Below are positions 50,470 through 58,605 of a DNA stretch of 64,000 nucleotides, one piece after another; positions within the stretch are counted from its first letter, which is position 1; every line of letters starts with the position of its first letter. The DNA comes from Halobacillus halophilus (GTDB lineage: Bacteria; Bacillota; Bacilli; Bacillales; Halobacillaceae). Where the stretch lies: assembly GCF_020171985.1 (NCBI RefSeq), contig NZ_JAIVAL010000004.1, positions 62,001 to 126,000 of the forward strand, in the 5' to 3' direction. The notes under the pieces were generated by a model that was not told where the DNA came from, ran no database searches, and saw only the letters and a list, made by a program, of their open reading frames with translations. A program made the position numbers and the translations under genes.

Positions 50470-51090
50470 TTATTGAATAATATTTCCGAGCTGCGCTGTC
50501 ATTAAGTCCAACTTTTTGACCTTTGGAAGATTGTAATCTCGAAAGCGTTCATCAAAGTGCCTGAACATCGGCTCCATAGCTTCATCATCGATTAATTCAG
50601 TATAAGTTCTGTAAGCATGCTGATATTGTTTCATGTAACGCTTCATTTTCTTTTCAAAACCAGACAAGTGATAAGTTGAAGAAAAGTCGAATGCTTTCAC
50701 AATATCACTATCGTATGTTGGGAACTCAGGATTGATCGCATGCAGCATGGAAGCCGCTAATGGGAACTGCATAGTCGGGTTGCCTTTGTGGTTCTTAATC
50801 TCGTACAAACTCTTGGTAATTTGTACAATGTTCGGTCTTTCCTCTTTTCTCTGCTCTTCCATCAACTTAAAATAAGATGTTTCGAACTCATTGGTTAAGC
50901 TCGGGTTGTCTAATCGGAAAAAATAACGAAAGATAAATTGATATAAACTATCATCAGGTACGTAAGTATTCTGGAACTCTCTATGAAGATAGAGGTAAAC
51001 GTCCAGTTTTTCCTGTGGAATTTTGTTGACTACACTTTCAAAGTCTTCTAAAAGTAAGTCCTTTAAATCGCTTGCCGTTCTGTATTTCAT
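50470..51090 (-). CDS. hypothetical protein
   Basis: 206 residues, soluble, mostly helical, slightly basic. The segment TMQFPLAASMLHAINPEFPT, then YDSDIVKAFDF, recalls a core found in some poorly described proteins with a helix-hairpin-helix-like fold, but this is a weak impression. Good GAGGTGA site. Monocistronic with its own terminator. Function unknown. Confidence 0.75.
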   Translation of the reverse strand: MKYRTASDLKDLLLEDFESVVNKIPQEKLDVYLYLHREFQNTYVPDDSLYQFIFRYFFRLDNPSLTNEFETSYFKLMEEQRKEERPNIVQITKSLYEIKNHKGNPTMQFPLAASMLHAINPEFPTYDSDIVKAFDFSSTYHLSGFEKKMKRYMKQYQHAYRTYTELIDDEAMEPMFRHFDERFRDYNLPKVKKLDLMTAQLGNIIQ

Positions 51091-51401
51091 TAATAATCAC
51101 CTCTATTCGCTTATTCCACACCAATAAAACCAAGAAACGTAAATTTGTAAAGTATTTATTAATGTGTATCTTACCTCTATTTTACATAAGCGAAACGGAT
51201 TTTCCAATCAATTTCAAATAGTCGGACTTAGTTTTAGAGAGTCCGGAAAATTGTTTATATTTTCCTTTCCTTACCGATATAACTATTAAGCAACAGACGA
51301 ACGTGCCTTTATCACCCTTAGCAGGAGCATAAATTATAACCCTGCTTTTGTAATACAGCCTGTGGCATGTACTTATTTCATTTAAAAGGCGGGGAAGCTA
51401 C
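51091..51401. other. intergenic gap with no gene seen
   Basis: Divergent promoter region for the genes at 50470-51090 and 51402-51590. Only a weak hairpin (GGACT...AGTCC, 51223-51244) stands out. Confidence 0.4.
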
Positions 51402-51590
51402 GTGAATCAGACGGCAAAAACATTAGCAGTCAGTGGAGTCATTACTTTTCTAGCTGGAATTGGGTTGCTATTACTCGATTTTTTGTCAGCCTTTCATTTT
51501 CTTATTCCTCTTCTGACCCTGGGCGGCATATGTATGGTGGTCATTTCAGTATTTTTATCCTCTAATAACAAACACAAGAAAAGCCGCTAA
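51402..51590 (+). CDS. small membrane protein with two helices
   Basis: 62 residues with two transmembrane segments (about 8-26 and 31-52), a tight turn at DFLSAFHF, and a basic C-terminus (NNKHKKSR). GTG start with GGCGGGGAAG upstream. No known family. Ends in a terminator that also serves the facing lipoprotein gene. Confidence 0.65.
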   Translation: MNQTAKTLAVSGVITFLAGIGLLLLDFLSAFHFLIPLLTLGGICMVVISVFLSSNNKHKKSR

Positions 51591-51606
51591 GTTTAGCGGC
51601 TTTTCT
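51577..51606. terminator. Shared terminator
   Basis: AGAAAAGCCGCTAA / TTAGCGGCTTTTCT hairpin overlapping the end of the 62-residue protein gene; usable on both strands. Confidence 0.85.
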
Positions 51607-51607
51607 A

Positions 51608-51913
51608 TTATTGGTTGTCTTTACTATCATTTTCGTTTTCTGTCATGTCATTCTCCATTGTATCTTCGTTCGTCATATCTTCTTCCGTAGCATCATTTTC
51701 CCCATCCGTCATGTCTTCTTGATCCATATTTTCTTCATCGTCCTCATTCATACCGTCTTCATTCATTTGATTCTCTTCTTTGTTCTCTTCCTCATTCATG
51801 TTCTGTTCTGTGTCATTTTCTTCTTTACCCATTGGATCTTCATCCGTACCACAGGCACCAAGAAGGGAAACCATCAGCATAGCAATTAGTAACTTAATTG
51901 ATAGAGACTTCAT
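51608..51913 (-). CDS. very acidic small lipoprotein
   Basis: 101 residues. Lipobox SLLGAC, then about 78 residues made almost entirely of Glu, Asp, Asn and Met (NEEENKEENQMNEDGMNEDD). It is likely an extended, negatively charged surface chain; cation binding at the wall is possible. Strong AAGGAGG site. Low complexity makes homology calls unreliable. Confidence 0.75.
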   Translation of the reverse strand: MKSLSIKLLIAMLMVSLLGACGTDEDPMGKEENDTEQNMNEEENKEENQMNEDGMNEDDEENMDQEDMTDGENDATEEDMTNEDTMENDMTENENDSKDNQ

Positions 51914-51988
51914 TTGTATTCCTCCTTTTTAATGATTACGACCACTAGTATGTCCTTACTGGTAAAACTCATCCATTTTTACCAAAAA

Positions 51989-52010
51989 AATTCCGGCCGA
52001 AGCCGGAATT
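51989..52010 (-). terminator. Terminator of the SLT/SLH gene
   Basis: AATTCCGGC / GCCGGAATT with loop CGAA, then T-run on the minus strand. Confidence 0.9.
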
Positions 52011-52021
52011 TAGTTGAAGCT

Positions 52022-53503
52022 TTAATTCTTCTTCTGATATTCAATGGATCGAATTAAAAAGGCAGCAAATTGCTCTCTTGTCACTGTTTCGGATGGGCCG
52101 TACTGGTCGGCACTTACTCCAGAAGTAATTCCCGCATGATACAGTCGATTTACTGATTCGTCATACCAAATGTTATCTTTTACATCCACAAATGGATGCT
52201 CTTTCGTTGTTTTCTCAAAATTATAGACATTCTGCAGCAGGACAGCCATCTCACTCCGCTTCAAGTCATCTTCTATATGGAAGTATCCTTTCTCATCTCC
52301 ATTAAAGATACCTTCATCAGCTACAGCAGATACAGTATCAAAATAACGGTTCTCAGGTGATACATCCACAAAACCAGGGTCCGGGCGACCAGTTATTGAA
52401 AGATTTTCAGCACGGACGAATAGCATAGCAGCATGAATACGAATTAAATTCTCATTCATTCCAAAAGTATCTTCATTATGACCTCTTAGTATGTTCATAT
52501 CGAATAATTGGTCAATACTCTCTTCAGCATAATGATTAGGAGGTACATCTTTAAATTTATTTCTTAAATAATTCGATGCTACGTATCCTGTAGTGCCGTT
52601 TTCTTTTTCAACTTTATACCATACAAATGGATTTAAACTGGCCGGATTTTTTTCATACGTATAGGAAGCATCGATTGTCAGGTGTTCTCCCTGTTTCACT
52701 TTTCCTATTACGTTCGTGTTGGAAGTTGTCGGCTGGGAGCGCAAATTAACCTCTTGAACGGCTCCAACGGTTTGACCCTTTTTATAAAAATAGTTGGAAG
52801 ATGTAAATGGCTCCAGGAAACGATATTCCATGGTTACAAACCGAATGTTATCCCTTTTGGCAGGGTCATAGTCAAAGTCATCCCTTGTAAAGTCCAATTC
52901 CCCAAGTTCGCGGTCCATATTTCTTTCGATGATCTCGAACACTTCTTCTTGATAAGCTTCTGTATTGTCGTCACCATTCTCCTGAAGCACCGGACTATTT
53001 ACTGGTTTAATACCATTATAGGCCATTACAGCGAAATACCAGTTTTCTATATAATTTCTTTGATATGCGTTAACAGGTCCTTCACTTTTATTGATGGATG
53101 GCAGGTCGTTTCGATCATACATTTTGTTTAGAATCTCGACACCAGCTTCAATATTATACACAATATCCTGCTTTAAGCTTGACTCCTCATAGTTACTCTT
53201 CTGCGTCACTTGCATGATCCCAATTCCGCCATCTTCTGAGATAAGCGGTTTATTGTCTTCATACTGTTTCCATGCACTTTCTTTTTCAGCAACCGCTTTA
53301 ACAATTTCAGAAGGTACATCATACTTAACAGCCGCCTCTGTAAGAAGACAATTGGTGGTTTGCTGGTCAGGGTTCACGCCCTCTGCTTGTTCGAAGCTGC
53401 ACTTATCTGCAATTTGTGTTTCTGCATGTACACTTGGAATGAGAACCATGTTCACGACGCCCAGGAAAACCAAAACTCCAAAGGCTCTAAGATAATTTCT
53501 AAT
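52022..53503 (-). CDS. secreted lytic transglycosylase-like protein with SH3b and S-layer homology domains
   Basis: Exported wall protein. Order: signal peptide, SLT-like domain (about residues 50-180; EIVKAVAEKESAW with catalytic Glu, then GIGIMQVTQ), linker, SH3b (VNLRSQPTTSNTNVIGKVKQG) and three SLH modules (FKDVPPNHYAEESIDQL; FVDVSPENRYFDTVSAV; FVDVKDNIWYDESVNRL) that bind pyruvylated wall polymer. The frame has TTG at 53473, but that gives a signal without positive charge. ATT at 53503, nine bases from AAGGAG, gives RNYLRAFGVLVFLGVV, a proper signal, so an ATT start is proposed. Firm on domains, tentative on start. Confidence 0.85.
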   Translation of the reverse strand: MRNYLRAFGVLVFLGVVNMVLIPSVHAETQIADKCSFEQAEGVNPDQQTTNCLLTEAAVKYDVPSEIVKAVAEKESAWKQYEDNKPLISEDGGIGIMQVTQKSNYEESSLKQDIVYNIEAGVEILNKMYDRNDLPSINKSEGPVNAYQRNYIENWYFAVMAYNGIKPVNSPVLQENGDDNTEAYQEEVFEIIERNMDRELGELDFTRDDFDYDPAKRDNIRFVTMEYRFLEPFTSSNYFYKKGQTVGAVQEVNLRSQPTTSNTNVIGKVKQGEHLTIDASYTYEKNPASLNPFVWYKVEKENGTTGYVASNYLRNKFKDVPPNHYAEESIDQLFDMNILRGHNEDTFGMNENLIRIHAAMLFVRAENLSITGRPDPGFVDVSPENRYFDTVSAVADEGIFNGDEKGYFHIEDDLKRSEMAVLLQNVYNFEKTTKEHPFVDVKDNIWYDESVNRLYHAGITSGVSADQYGPSETVTREQFAAFLIRSIEYQKKN

Positions 53504-53582
53504 GCGAAGCCACTCCTTCTGCTAGATTAATAGATTTATTTTTTCAACGCTAGAATTATACCATTTTTTACCTTTAAATAAC

Positions 53583-53617
53583 ATAAAAAACGACCCGGAC
53601 CTTAAGATCCGAGTCAT
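53583..53617 (-). terminator. Terminator of fabZ
   Basis: Minus-strand stem GACTCGGA / TCCGGGTC (one G-U pair), loop TCTTAAGG, then GTTTTTT. Confidence 0.85.
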
Positions 53618-53622
53618 TTAAA

Positions 53623-54045
53623 TTATTTCAAAGCGAACATAATTTCCGCTTCACAAGCTACTTCACCATCTACGGTTGCTTTCGCTTTTCCTTTACCCAT
53701 CGGTCCTTTCAATCTTACAATGTCCACTTCAAGTTTTAGACGATCTCCTGGTTTTACCTGACGCTTAAAGCGGCACTTATCAATACCCGTAAAAAAGGCC
53801 AGCTTGCCCTGGTTTTCTTCTTTTTTCAGCATAGCTACCGCTCCCATTTGAGCAAGGGCTTCCGTAATTAACACCCCGGGCATCACCGGGTAATCAGGAA
53901 AGTGCCCCTGAAAGAACGGTTCATTCATTGTTACATTTTTGTATCCAACAGCGCGTTCCCCTTCTACGATTTCTTCGACTTGATCAATTAGCAGAAACGG
54001 ATACCTGTGTGGAATAATTTCTTTAATTTCCTGGATATCTAACAT
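53623..54045 (-). CDS. fabZ: 3-hydroxyacyl-ACP dehydratase FabZ
   Basis: Fatty-acid elongation dehydratase, hotdog fold, 140 residues. Catalytic His in [17 protein letters not shown] and the Glu in [14 protein letters not shown] are both present. It starts [13 protein letters not shown], as expected. In B. subtilis fabZ lies close to flhP and mbl; here the composite repeat and a two-gene insertion separate it from that block. Single gene. Confidence 0.96.
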   Translation of the reverse strand: MLDIQEIKEIIPHRYPFLLIDQVEEIVEGERAVGYKNVTMNEPFFQGHFPDYPVMPGVLITEALAQMGAVAMLKKEENQGKLAFFTGIDKCRFKRQVKPGDRLKLEVDIVRLKGPMGKGKAKATVDGEVACEAEIMFALK

Positions 54046-54172
54046 ACATGCATGCAGCTCCTTTTGTTCATTCTACCCTTATTATATAGATGGATGTCCC
54101 TCTCGACAAAAGATAATTAAGACATCCCTTCAAAAACGGGTCAATAAAATCATAATAATGATTGTTGCATAT

Positions 54173-54717
54173 AAGCTCCCGTTTGTTGAAGACTTGATTT
54201 CGAGATAAATCGGGCCCGTTACTTAATATAGAGAAGGGGGGCTACGGAAACAACTCGCTTTCCTGCGGGGGAACTGGCAAGCCTCCTCGCTCGTTTCACT
54301 CCCTGTGGGGTCTCGCCTAGCTCCTTCTCCCGCGGGAGTCTCGTCGTTTCCTCCGCCACCCCAACGATATCTAGTGAACGAACCCGGCTATAGCAGACAG
54401 GAGATTTACTTCATCTGCCTCAAATACGGTTTCTTCGCTTTAACAATCATTAAAACTCAGGGTGGATGATAGATGATCCACGTTCATTAGGTGGAGATTT
54501 TGCAGAGATCTTTGAACTCTCCATGAACGTAAAGGGGCGGAGAGGAACGGTGAAGACTCCTGTGGGATGAACATGATCGGTGAGATCCCGCAGGGCTGTT
54601 AAGCCCGAGAAAGCTCAGCTCATGCCCGCGGAAAGCGAGCCGTTCCCTGGAGCCCCTTTCTCCACATATATCTCTAAACTGAGTCTTCAACTAATCGGCC
54701 CGTTTGTGCAAGAATGC
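54173..54717. repeat. Composite structured repeat element, copy 3 (most complete)
   Basis: Ends are inverted repeats: AAGCTCCCGTTTGTTGAAGA (54173-54192) with the complement near 54669-54691. Module A (54230-54370) is closed by GGAAAC/GTTTCC. Module B (54531-54659) is closed by AAAGGGGC (54531-54538) with GCCCCTTT (54652-54659), then GGAACGG (54544-54550) with CCGTTCC (54640-54646). No insertion interrupts this copy. It fills most of the 54046-54826 gap; no gene was found there. Confidence 0.85.
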
Positions 54718-54790
54718 TTATCTTACAATTCACCACTATTTATCAGATTGCACTAAAACATGTTATAAATAGGTTCTCTAAGAAAATTAT

Positions 54791-54823
54791 AAACCGCTGT
54801 GACTAAAGGGGTCACAGCGGTTT
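54791..54823. terminator. Terminator of the methyltransferase gene
   Basis: AAACCGCTGTGAC / GTCACAGCGGTTT, 13-bp perfect stem with loop TAAAGGG. Confidence 0.85.
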
Positions 54824-54826
54824 ATT

Positions 54827-55921
54827 TTATGACGAGCGAGTTAATTCCTTGTTATCTTCCTGCTTATTAGAAAACGAACGTTCACCGTTGTTCATCTCCT
54901 GGGTCTGGCCCCACTCTTCTACTGGAGAAGATGGACTCATCCAGAACGTGTACCACGAGCCTTCTTTAACAATCGGATCTAAATCATACATATCAAATTT
55001 AGAATAAGCTGTAACCTCTTTTAACTCTTTCTTATCAGGCAGCGCAAAAAGATTCGAATGAGCTACAAAGAAGCTGTTAAACGCCGATGAAAAAGCTTCC
55101 CCATGCTCGGTCTCATTAATAGGTGTGATAACTGAAACGACCCCTTGAGCTCCCACATAACTATATATTTGCTCTAAAAGATCAGGGCGCGAATCCGGAT
55201 GAACATAATGAAAGATATTGTGAAGCAGTACAACGTCCACTTTCTTTCCATCATCCGGCTTCCATTCATTTATATCTCCCACTTCAAACTTTATATTAGA
55301 GAAATCTTCAGATAATACGCGTGCACGGTCAATGACCGTTTGGTTCAGATCTACCCCAATCATTTGGATATCCGGGAATTCTTCGGCTAATTTTCGTAAA
55401 TAACCGCCATGGCCGCAGCCAAGGTCCACAATGGTATCTACATTTCTTGCGCGTATCATCTTCTTAATCTTTTTAATCGCAAAGTGTTCTAGCAAGGCTG
55501 AAGTTTCCGCCACAACTTCTCCATGCCGCTCATGATCGAACAGGGCACGCTCATGAGACTCTAGTATAGACGGGTATTGCAGCATTGTAGGAATATGAAG
55601 CTCCATCATTTCTTTCAGCAACGCTTTCACACCAGGTGATTGATCCTGCCCCATAAGAGCAGAGCACCTTCTTTTTGAAGTACGGTAACGTTCATTTGGA
55701 CGCTTCTTCAGATGCTTAACGGCGACTCCTACTTTAACCCAGGAAGCTAATAAATCATAAGAGTATCCTGTTTTTTCACTGACCGCTTCTACCGTCCTGG
55801 CAGATTTGAATTCATCAAACAGTTCTAATTCGGATCCCACATAAGCATGCCAGCTTGGCAGAAACGATTCATTCTTTTTCATCCACTTTCTAGCCTGCAT
55901 AGCCGTTACCCATTCATTCAT
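54827..55921 (-). CDS. class I SAM-dependent methyltransferase
   Basis: 364 residues. N-terminal helical region with a winged-helix-like part (VEAVSEKTGYSYDLLASWVK) as in small-molecule O-methyltransferases, then the SAM fold: motif I VDLGCGHGGYLRKLA, acidic loop MIGVDLNQTVI, and VVLLHNIFHYVHPD. It ends in a polar tail. ATG 55921 fits AAAGG nine bases upstream better than GTG 55930. Fifteen bases after the monooxygenase gene, so it probably modifies the same secondary product. Substrate unknown. Confidence 0.85.
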   Translation of the reverse strand: MNEWVTAMQARKWMKKNESFLPSWHAYVGSELELFDEFKSARTVEAVSEKTGYSYDLLASWVKVGVAVKHLKKRPNERYRTSKRRCSALMGQDQSPGVKALLKEMMELHIPTMLQYPSILESHERALFDHERHGEVVAETSALLEHFAIKKIKKMIRARNVDTIVDLGCGHGGYLRKLAEEFPDIQMIGVDLNQTVIDRARVLSEDFSNIKFEVGDINEWKPDDGKKVDVVLLHNIFHYVHPDSRPDLLEQIYSYVGAQGVVSVITPINETEHGEAFSSAFNSFFVAHSNLFALPDKKELKEVTAYSKFDMYDLDPIVKEGSWYTFWMSPSSPVEEWGQTQEMNNGERSFSNKQEDNKELTRSS

Positions 55922-55936
55922 ATGGTTCACCCTTTC

Positions 55937-57253
55937 TTAGTTCTCATTTTCCCATGGATAGTCTTCTGATTCTGAAAATAAGTATTTCCATTGTGTCTTA
56001 TCTTTTATCTTTTTACTACGTGCTGGAAGAACACTCCCCTGGATGGCTCGATCTAGTAAGTTGAAATTCCACGCTCCCAAGCCTGATATATTGAGCATTT
56101 GTTTCACGTGAAGCTGGTCATCATCGTAAATCCGCTGAACAGCCTTCATTCGGATTTTTCTCCACCATTCAAAACGGAATGAATAGACGAGTGCTGACAG
56201 GTGACTTAAATGGAGAAGCGAAGCAACCCGAGGCTTCCTTACATCTTCATAGTAATGCAAATACTCATGATAATTTTTATTATTTTCTTTACACCAGGCA
56301 AGCAGTTCTCCAAGGACGTCAGCATCCTGTACAGCCAGGTTCATTCCCTCTCCGGCCATGGGATGGACGGTGTGAGCCGCATCACCTATAATGGCAAGAT
56401 TTCCAGAATAATACTTGTCCACGTGATAGGTATAGGGAATCATAAGCTGAACTTTTTTCCAATCGTCAATGGTACGCACTCCCTCTGATAACTCTGGTTC
56501 AAGTTCGCTGTAGGCTTGATAGAGGTACTCAAGACCTTTTTCCTTAATGGTCTTGTATTCTCCAGCTTTTATTAGATAAACGGTTCTCACTTCATTGTCA
56601 GGGAGAGGAAACAATCCTAGAAAGCGGTCGGCTGTGGTTATAATTTTTCCTTTGGTGTAAGATGCTGGTCTAGGCATTGTAACGGTTAGAAAATGGTGAT
56701 TGTAGTCTTTACGCTTCACAGCAGCATTCATAGCTTTTCGAGTAGGGGAGCTCCGCCCTTCTGCTCCGATATATACCTTGGCCTCTATATAGAAAGTCTC
56801 CTTCTTCTGTTTCACCTTTGCCATTCCTTTTTCAAAACCTAAAAACCGCGCGCCGCCTAAATAGTGGAAATGCTCTTCGAAGGTCCTTCCCTTTTCCCGT
56901 ATAATGGACTTTGTTTTCTCATGCGGCACCATTAAGGCATGGTCATATTTACTGGCCACTCTGCTATAATTCAGCTCTGTTAAATTAATCTCTTCAGGGA
57001 AATTTCCTTCATGGCGGTGAATCTCCTGAAATCTAAGCTGGTCGATCACGTGACCGCATCTCTCAATTTCTTCAATAACTCCAAGTCTTTCCAGTATCGC
57101 AATGGTTTTAGGCTGCAGCAGTTCTCCTTTATATACCGGCGACTCCTTCGTCAGCTGTTCAGCAATCGTAACGTGAACACCGCGACTGGCCAGTTTAGCT
57201 GCCAATGTTAAACCTCCCACACCTCCACCAGCGATAAATACGTCGGTTTTCAA
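55937..57253 (-). CDS. FAD-dependent aromatic/polyketide monooxygenase (PHBH/UbiH fold)
   Basis: 438 residues. FAD-binding GxGxxG as GGGVGGLTLAAKLASRG, DG-like fingerprint near YIGAEGRSSPTRKA, and GDAAHTVHPMAGEGMNLAVQDADVL for FAD ribityl binding. Hydroxylates an aromatic or polyketide-like substrate with NAD(P)H and oxygen. TTG 57253 is nine bases from GGGGAGG and gives MKTDVFIAGGG, preferred over GTG 57271. Paired with the methyltransferase. No polyketide synthase is in view. Confidence 0.88.
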   Translation of the reverse strand: MKTDVFIAGGGVGGLTLAAKLASRGVHVTIAEQLTKESPVYKGELLQPKTIAILERLGVIEEIERCGHVIDQLRFQEIHRHEGNFPEEINLTELNYSRVASKYDHALMVPHEKTKSIIREKGRTFEEHFHYLGGARFLGFEKGMAKVKQKKETFYIEAKVYIGAEGRSSPTRKAMNAAVKRKDYNHHFLTVTMPRPASYTKGKIITTADRFLGLFPLPDNEVRTVYLIKAGEYKTIKEKGLEYLYQAYSELEPELSEGVRTIDDWKKVQLMIPYTYHVDKYYSGNLAIIGDAAHTVHPMAGEGMNLAVQDADVLGELLAWCKENNKNYHEYLHYYEDVRKPRVASLLHLSHLSALVYSFRFEWWRKIRMKAVQRIYDDDQLHVKQMLNISGLGAWNFNLLDRAIQGSVLPARSKKIKDKTQWKYLFSESEDYPWENEN

Positions 57254-57361
57254 AGCTTGCTTCCTCCCCACAAAATAAATGATTAGATTTAAGATTTATT
57301 CCCTAAATAGCAGTTTCAGAAACAAGTTGATGTGCCAGACATTTCCTAAACACCTGGACAT

Positions 57362-57389
57362 AAAAAAACACGAGTCTGTAGACTCGTGT
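57362..57389 (-). terminator. Terminator of the mbl-flhO-flhP-EpuA block
   Basis: ACACGAGTC / GACTCGTGT with loop TGTA, then a run of seven T's on the minus strand. Confidence 0.9.
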
Positions 57390-57404
57390 AGAATTATGCT
57401 GATG

Positions 57405-57746
57405 CTATTCCGTTTTTGTAACAATATCCCATATGTGCTGCCAAGTGTCCCAGCTGAGAGCATCCATAGGTTTTCCGTCTCCGATCACTCCGTATCCGAC
57501 CATTAACCCAATAAACAAAGCCAAGATGCTTAAGACAAGCACAATGATAATACGCAACCAAATAGGAAGAACACGGATACGGCTCTTATGCCCCGTCTTT
57601 TCATTGAAGGTCTTTTTCAGCTTCTGCCAATACCCTTGTTTTTTTGGATGATCTTGTTTAGTCGCTTCGTCTAAAGCTTTACGTTTCTTCTCTCTATCCT
57701 GCTCACGTTTATGGTTTTTGTTATTTGTATTAGGATCTGTAGCCAT
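57405..57746 (-). CDS. EpuA-family membrane protein (often annotated RNA polymerase subunit beta)
   Basis: 113 residues: a Lys/Glu/Asp-rich cytoplasmic N-terminus, then the EpuA core RVLPIWLRIIIVLVLSILAL, GLMVGYGVIGDG and a short outer tail ending in TWQHIWDIV. One transmembrane helix. The RNA polymerase name in databases is historic; no such activity is evident. ATG 57746 has AAGGAG ten bases upstream. It closes the flagellar/mbl block. Confidence 0.8.
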   Translation of the reverse strand: MATDPNTNNKNHKREQDREKKRKALDEATKQDHPKKQGYWQKLKKTFNEKTGHKSRIRVLPIWLRIIIVLVLSILALFIGLMVGYGVIGDGKPMDALSWDTWQHIWDIVTKTE

Positions 57747-57766
57747 GGTCGTCAAACTCCTTACGT

Positions 57767-58591
57767 TTATGATCTGAGCTGATTGATCAGACCCATCATC
57801 TGATCACCCGTGGAAATCGATTTTGCATTAAACTGGTAAGCTCGCTGAGCATTAAGCATATCTGTCATTTGCTTAGAAATATCAACGTTGGAAGATTCAA
57901 GTGACTGGTTCTGTACTCGGGTTTCATTTCGGGAAACTTCTGCAATTATTCCCGTTCCTTCCATACCACTTGGAACTTTAAACCGGTTGCCGCCTGCCGC
58001 CTCAAGCATTCTTGGTCTTACGGCTTCCACTACTCCAAGCTGCCCTTCAACGGATGACTGACCGTCGCGTGTAACCACCAATGAACCTTTTTCATTGATC
58101 TTCAATTCCGCAAATCCATTTTCAAGCACAATAGGATCTCCCGCATCTCCAATTACAGGATAACCTTCCGAATCAGTAAGCATGACTTCATTGTCGTTAA
58201 CGGGATTTAAATAAAAATTCCCTGCTCGGGTGTACTGTGTCTCTAAGCCCGCTTCTGTAGGAATTTGCAATTGAAATAAATGACTCTTCTCTAACAAGGC
58301 GATGTCCAGTTCTCTACCTGTATTCTGAAGGCTTCCCTGGCTAAGGTCAACATTTGTATGCCCAAGACTTGCACCTGACCCTATTCTAACTCCATCAGGT
58401 GTCTGACGGTTTCCAGGAGCTGGTTCGGAGGATAAATTGTCAATTTGCTGGTATAACAATGAAGAAAAGTCGGCCTGCCGACTTTTATAGCCAGTCGTGT
58501 TCCCATTAGCAAGATTATTCCCTATTAAATCAAGCTTACTCTGCAGCTGTCCCATTGTAACAGAAGCCTGAATCATCGAACGGTTAATCAT
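57767..58591 (-). CDS. flhP: flagellar hook-basal body protein FlhP
   Basis: 274 residues of the FlgF/FlgG rod family. N-terminal SMIQASVTMGQLQSKLDLIG with NNLANGNTTGYKSRQ, and C-terminal SLESSNVDISKQMTDMLNAQ with RAYQFNAKSISTGDQM, which pack together in the rod. Follows its paralogue flhO by 14 bases. GGAG lies ten bases from the ATG. Confidence 0.93.
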   Translation of the reverse strand: MINRSMIQASVTMGQLQSKLDLIGNNLANGNTTGYKSRQADFSSLLYQQIDNLSSEPAPGNRQTPDGVRIGSGASLGHTNVDLSQGSLQNTGRELDIALLEKSHLFQLQIPTEAGLETQYTRAGNFYLNPVNDNEVMLTDSEGYPVIGDAGDPIVLENGFAELKINEKGSLVVTRDGQSSVEGQLGVVEAVRPRMLEAAGGNRFKVPSGMEGTGIIAEVSRNETRVQNQSLESSNVDISKQMTDMLNAQRAYQFNAKSISTGDQMMGLINQLRS

Positions 58592-58605
58592 TAGTCCCCA
58601 ACTCC

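Noticed and set aside
51611-51889. 92-codon hydrophobic plus frame
   Set aside because: It is the complement of the acidic lipoprotein gene; Glu/Asp/Asn codons read backwards give Phe/Ile/Val/His. The minus frame has the ribosome site and lipobox.
54046-54826. possible riboswitch or small RNA gene upstream of fabZ
   Set aside because: The structure found is the composite repeat, present at three unrelated loci, not a gene-specific leader. It may still be transcribed.
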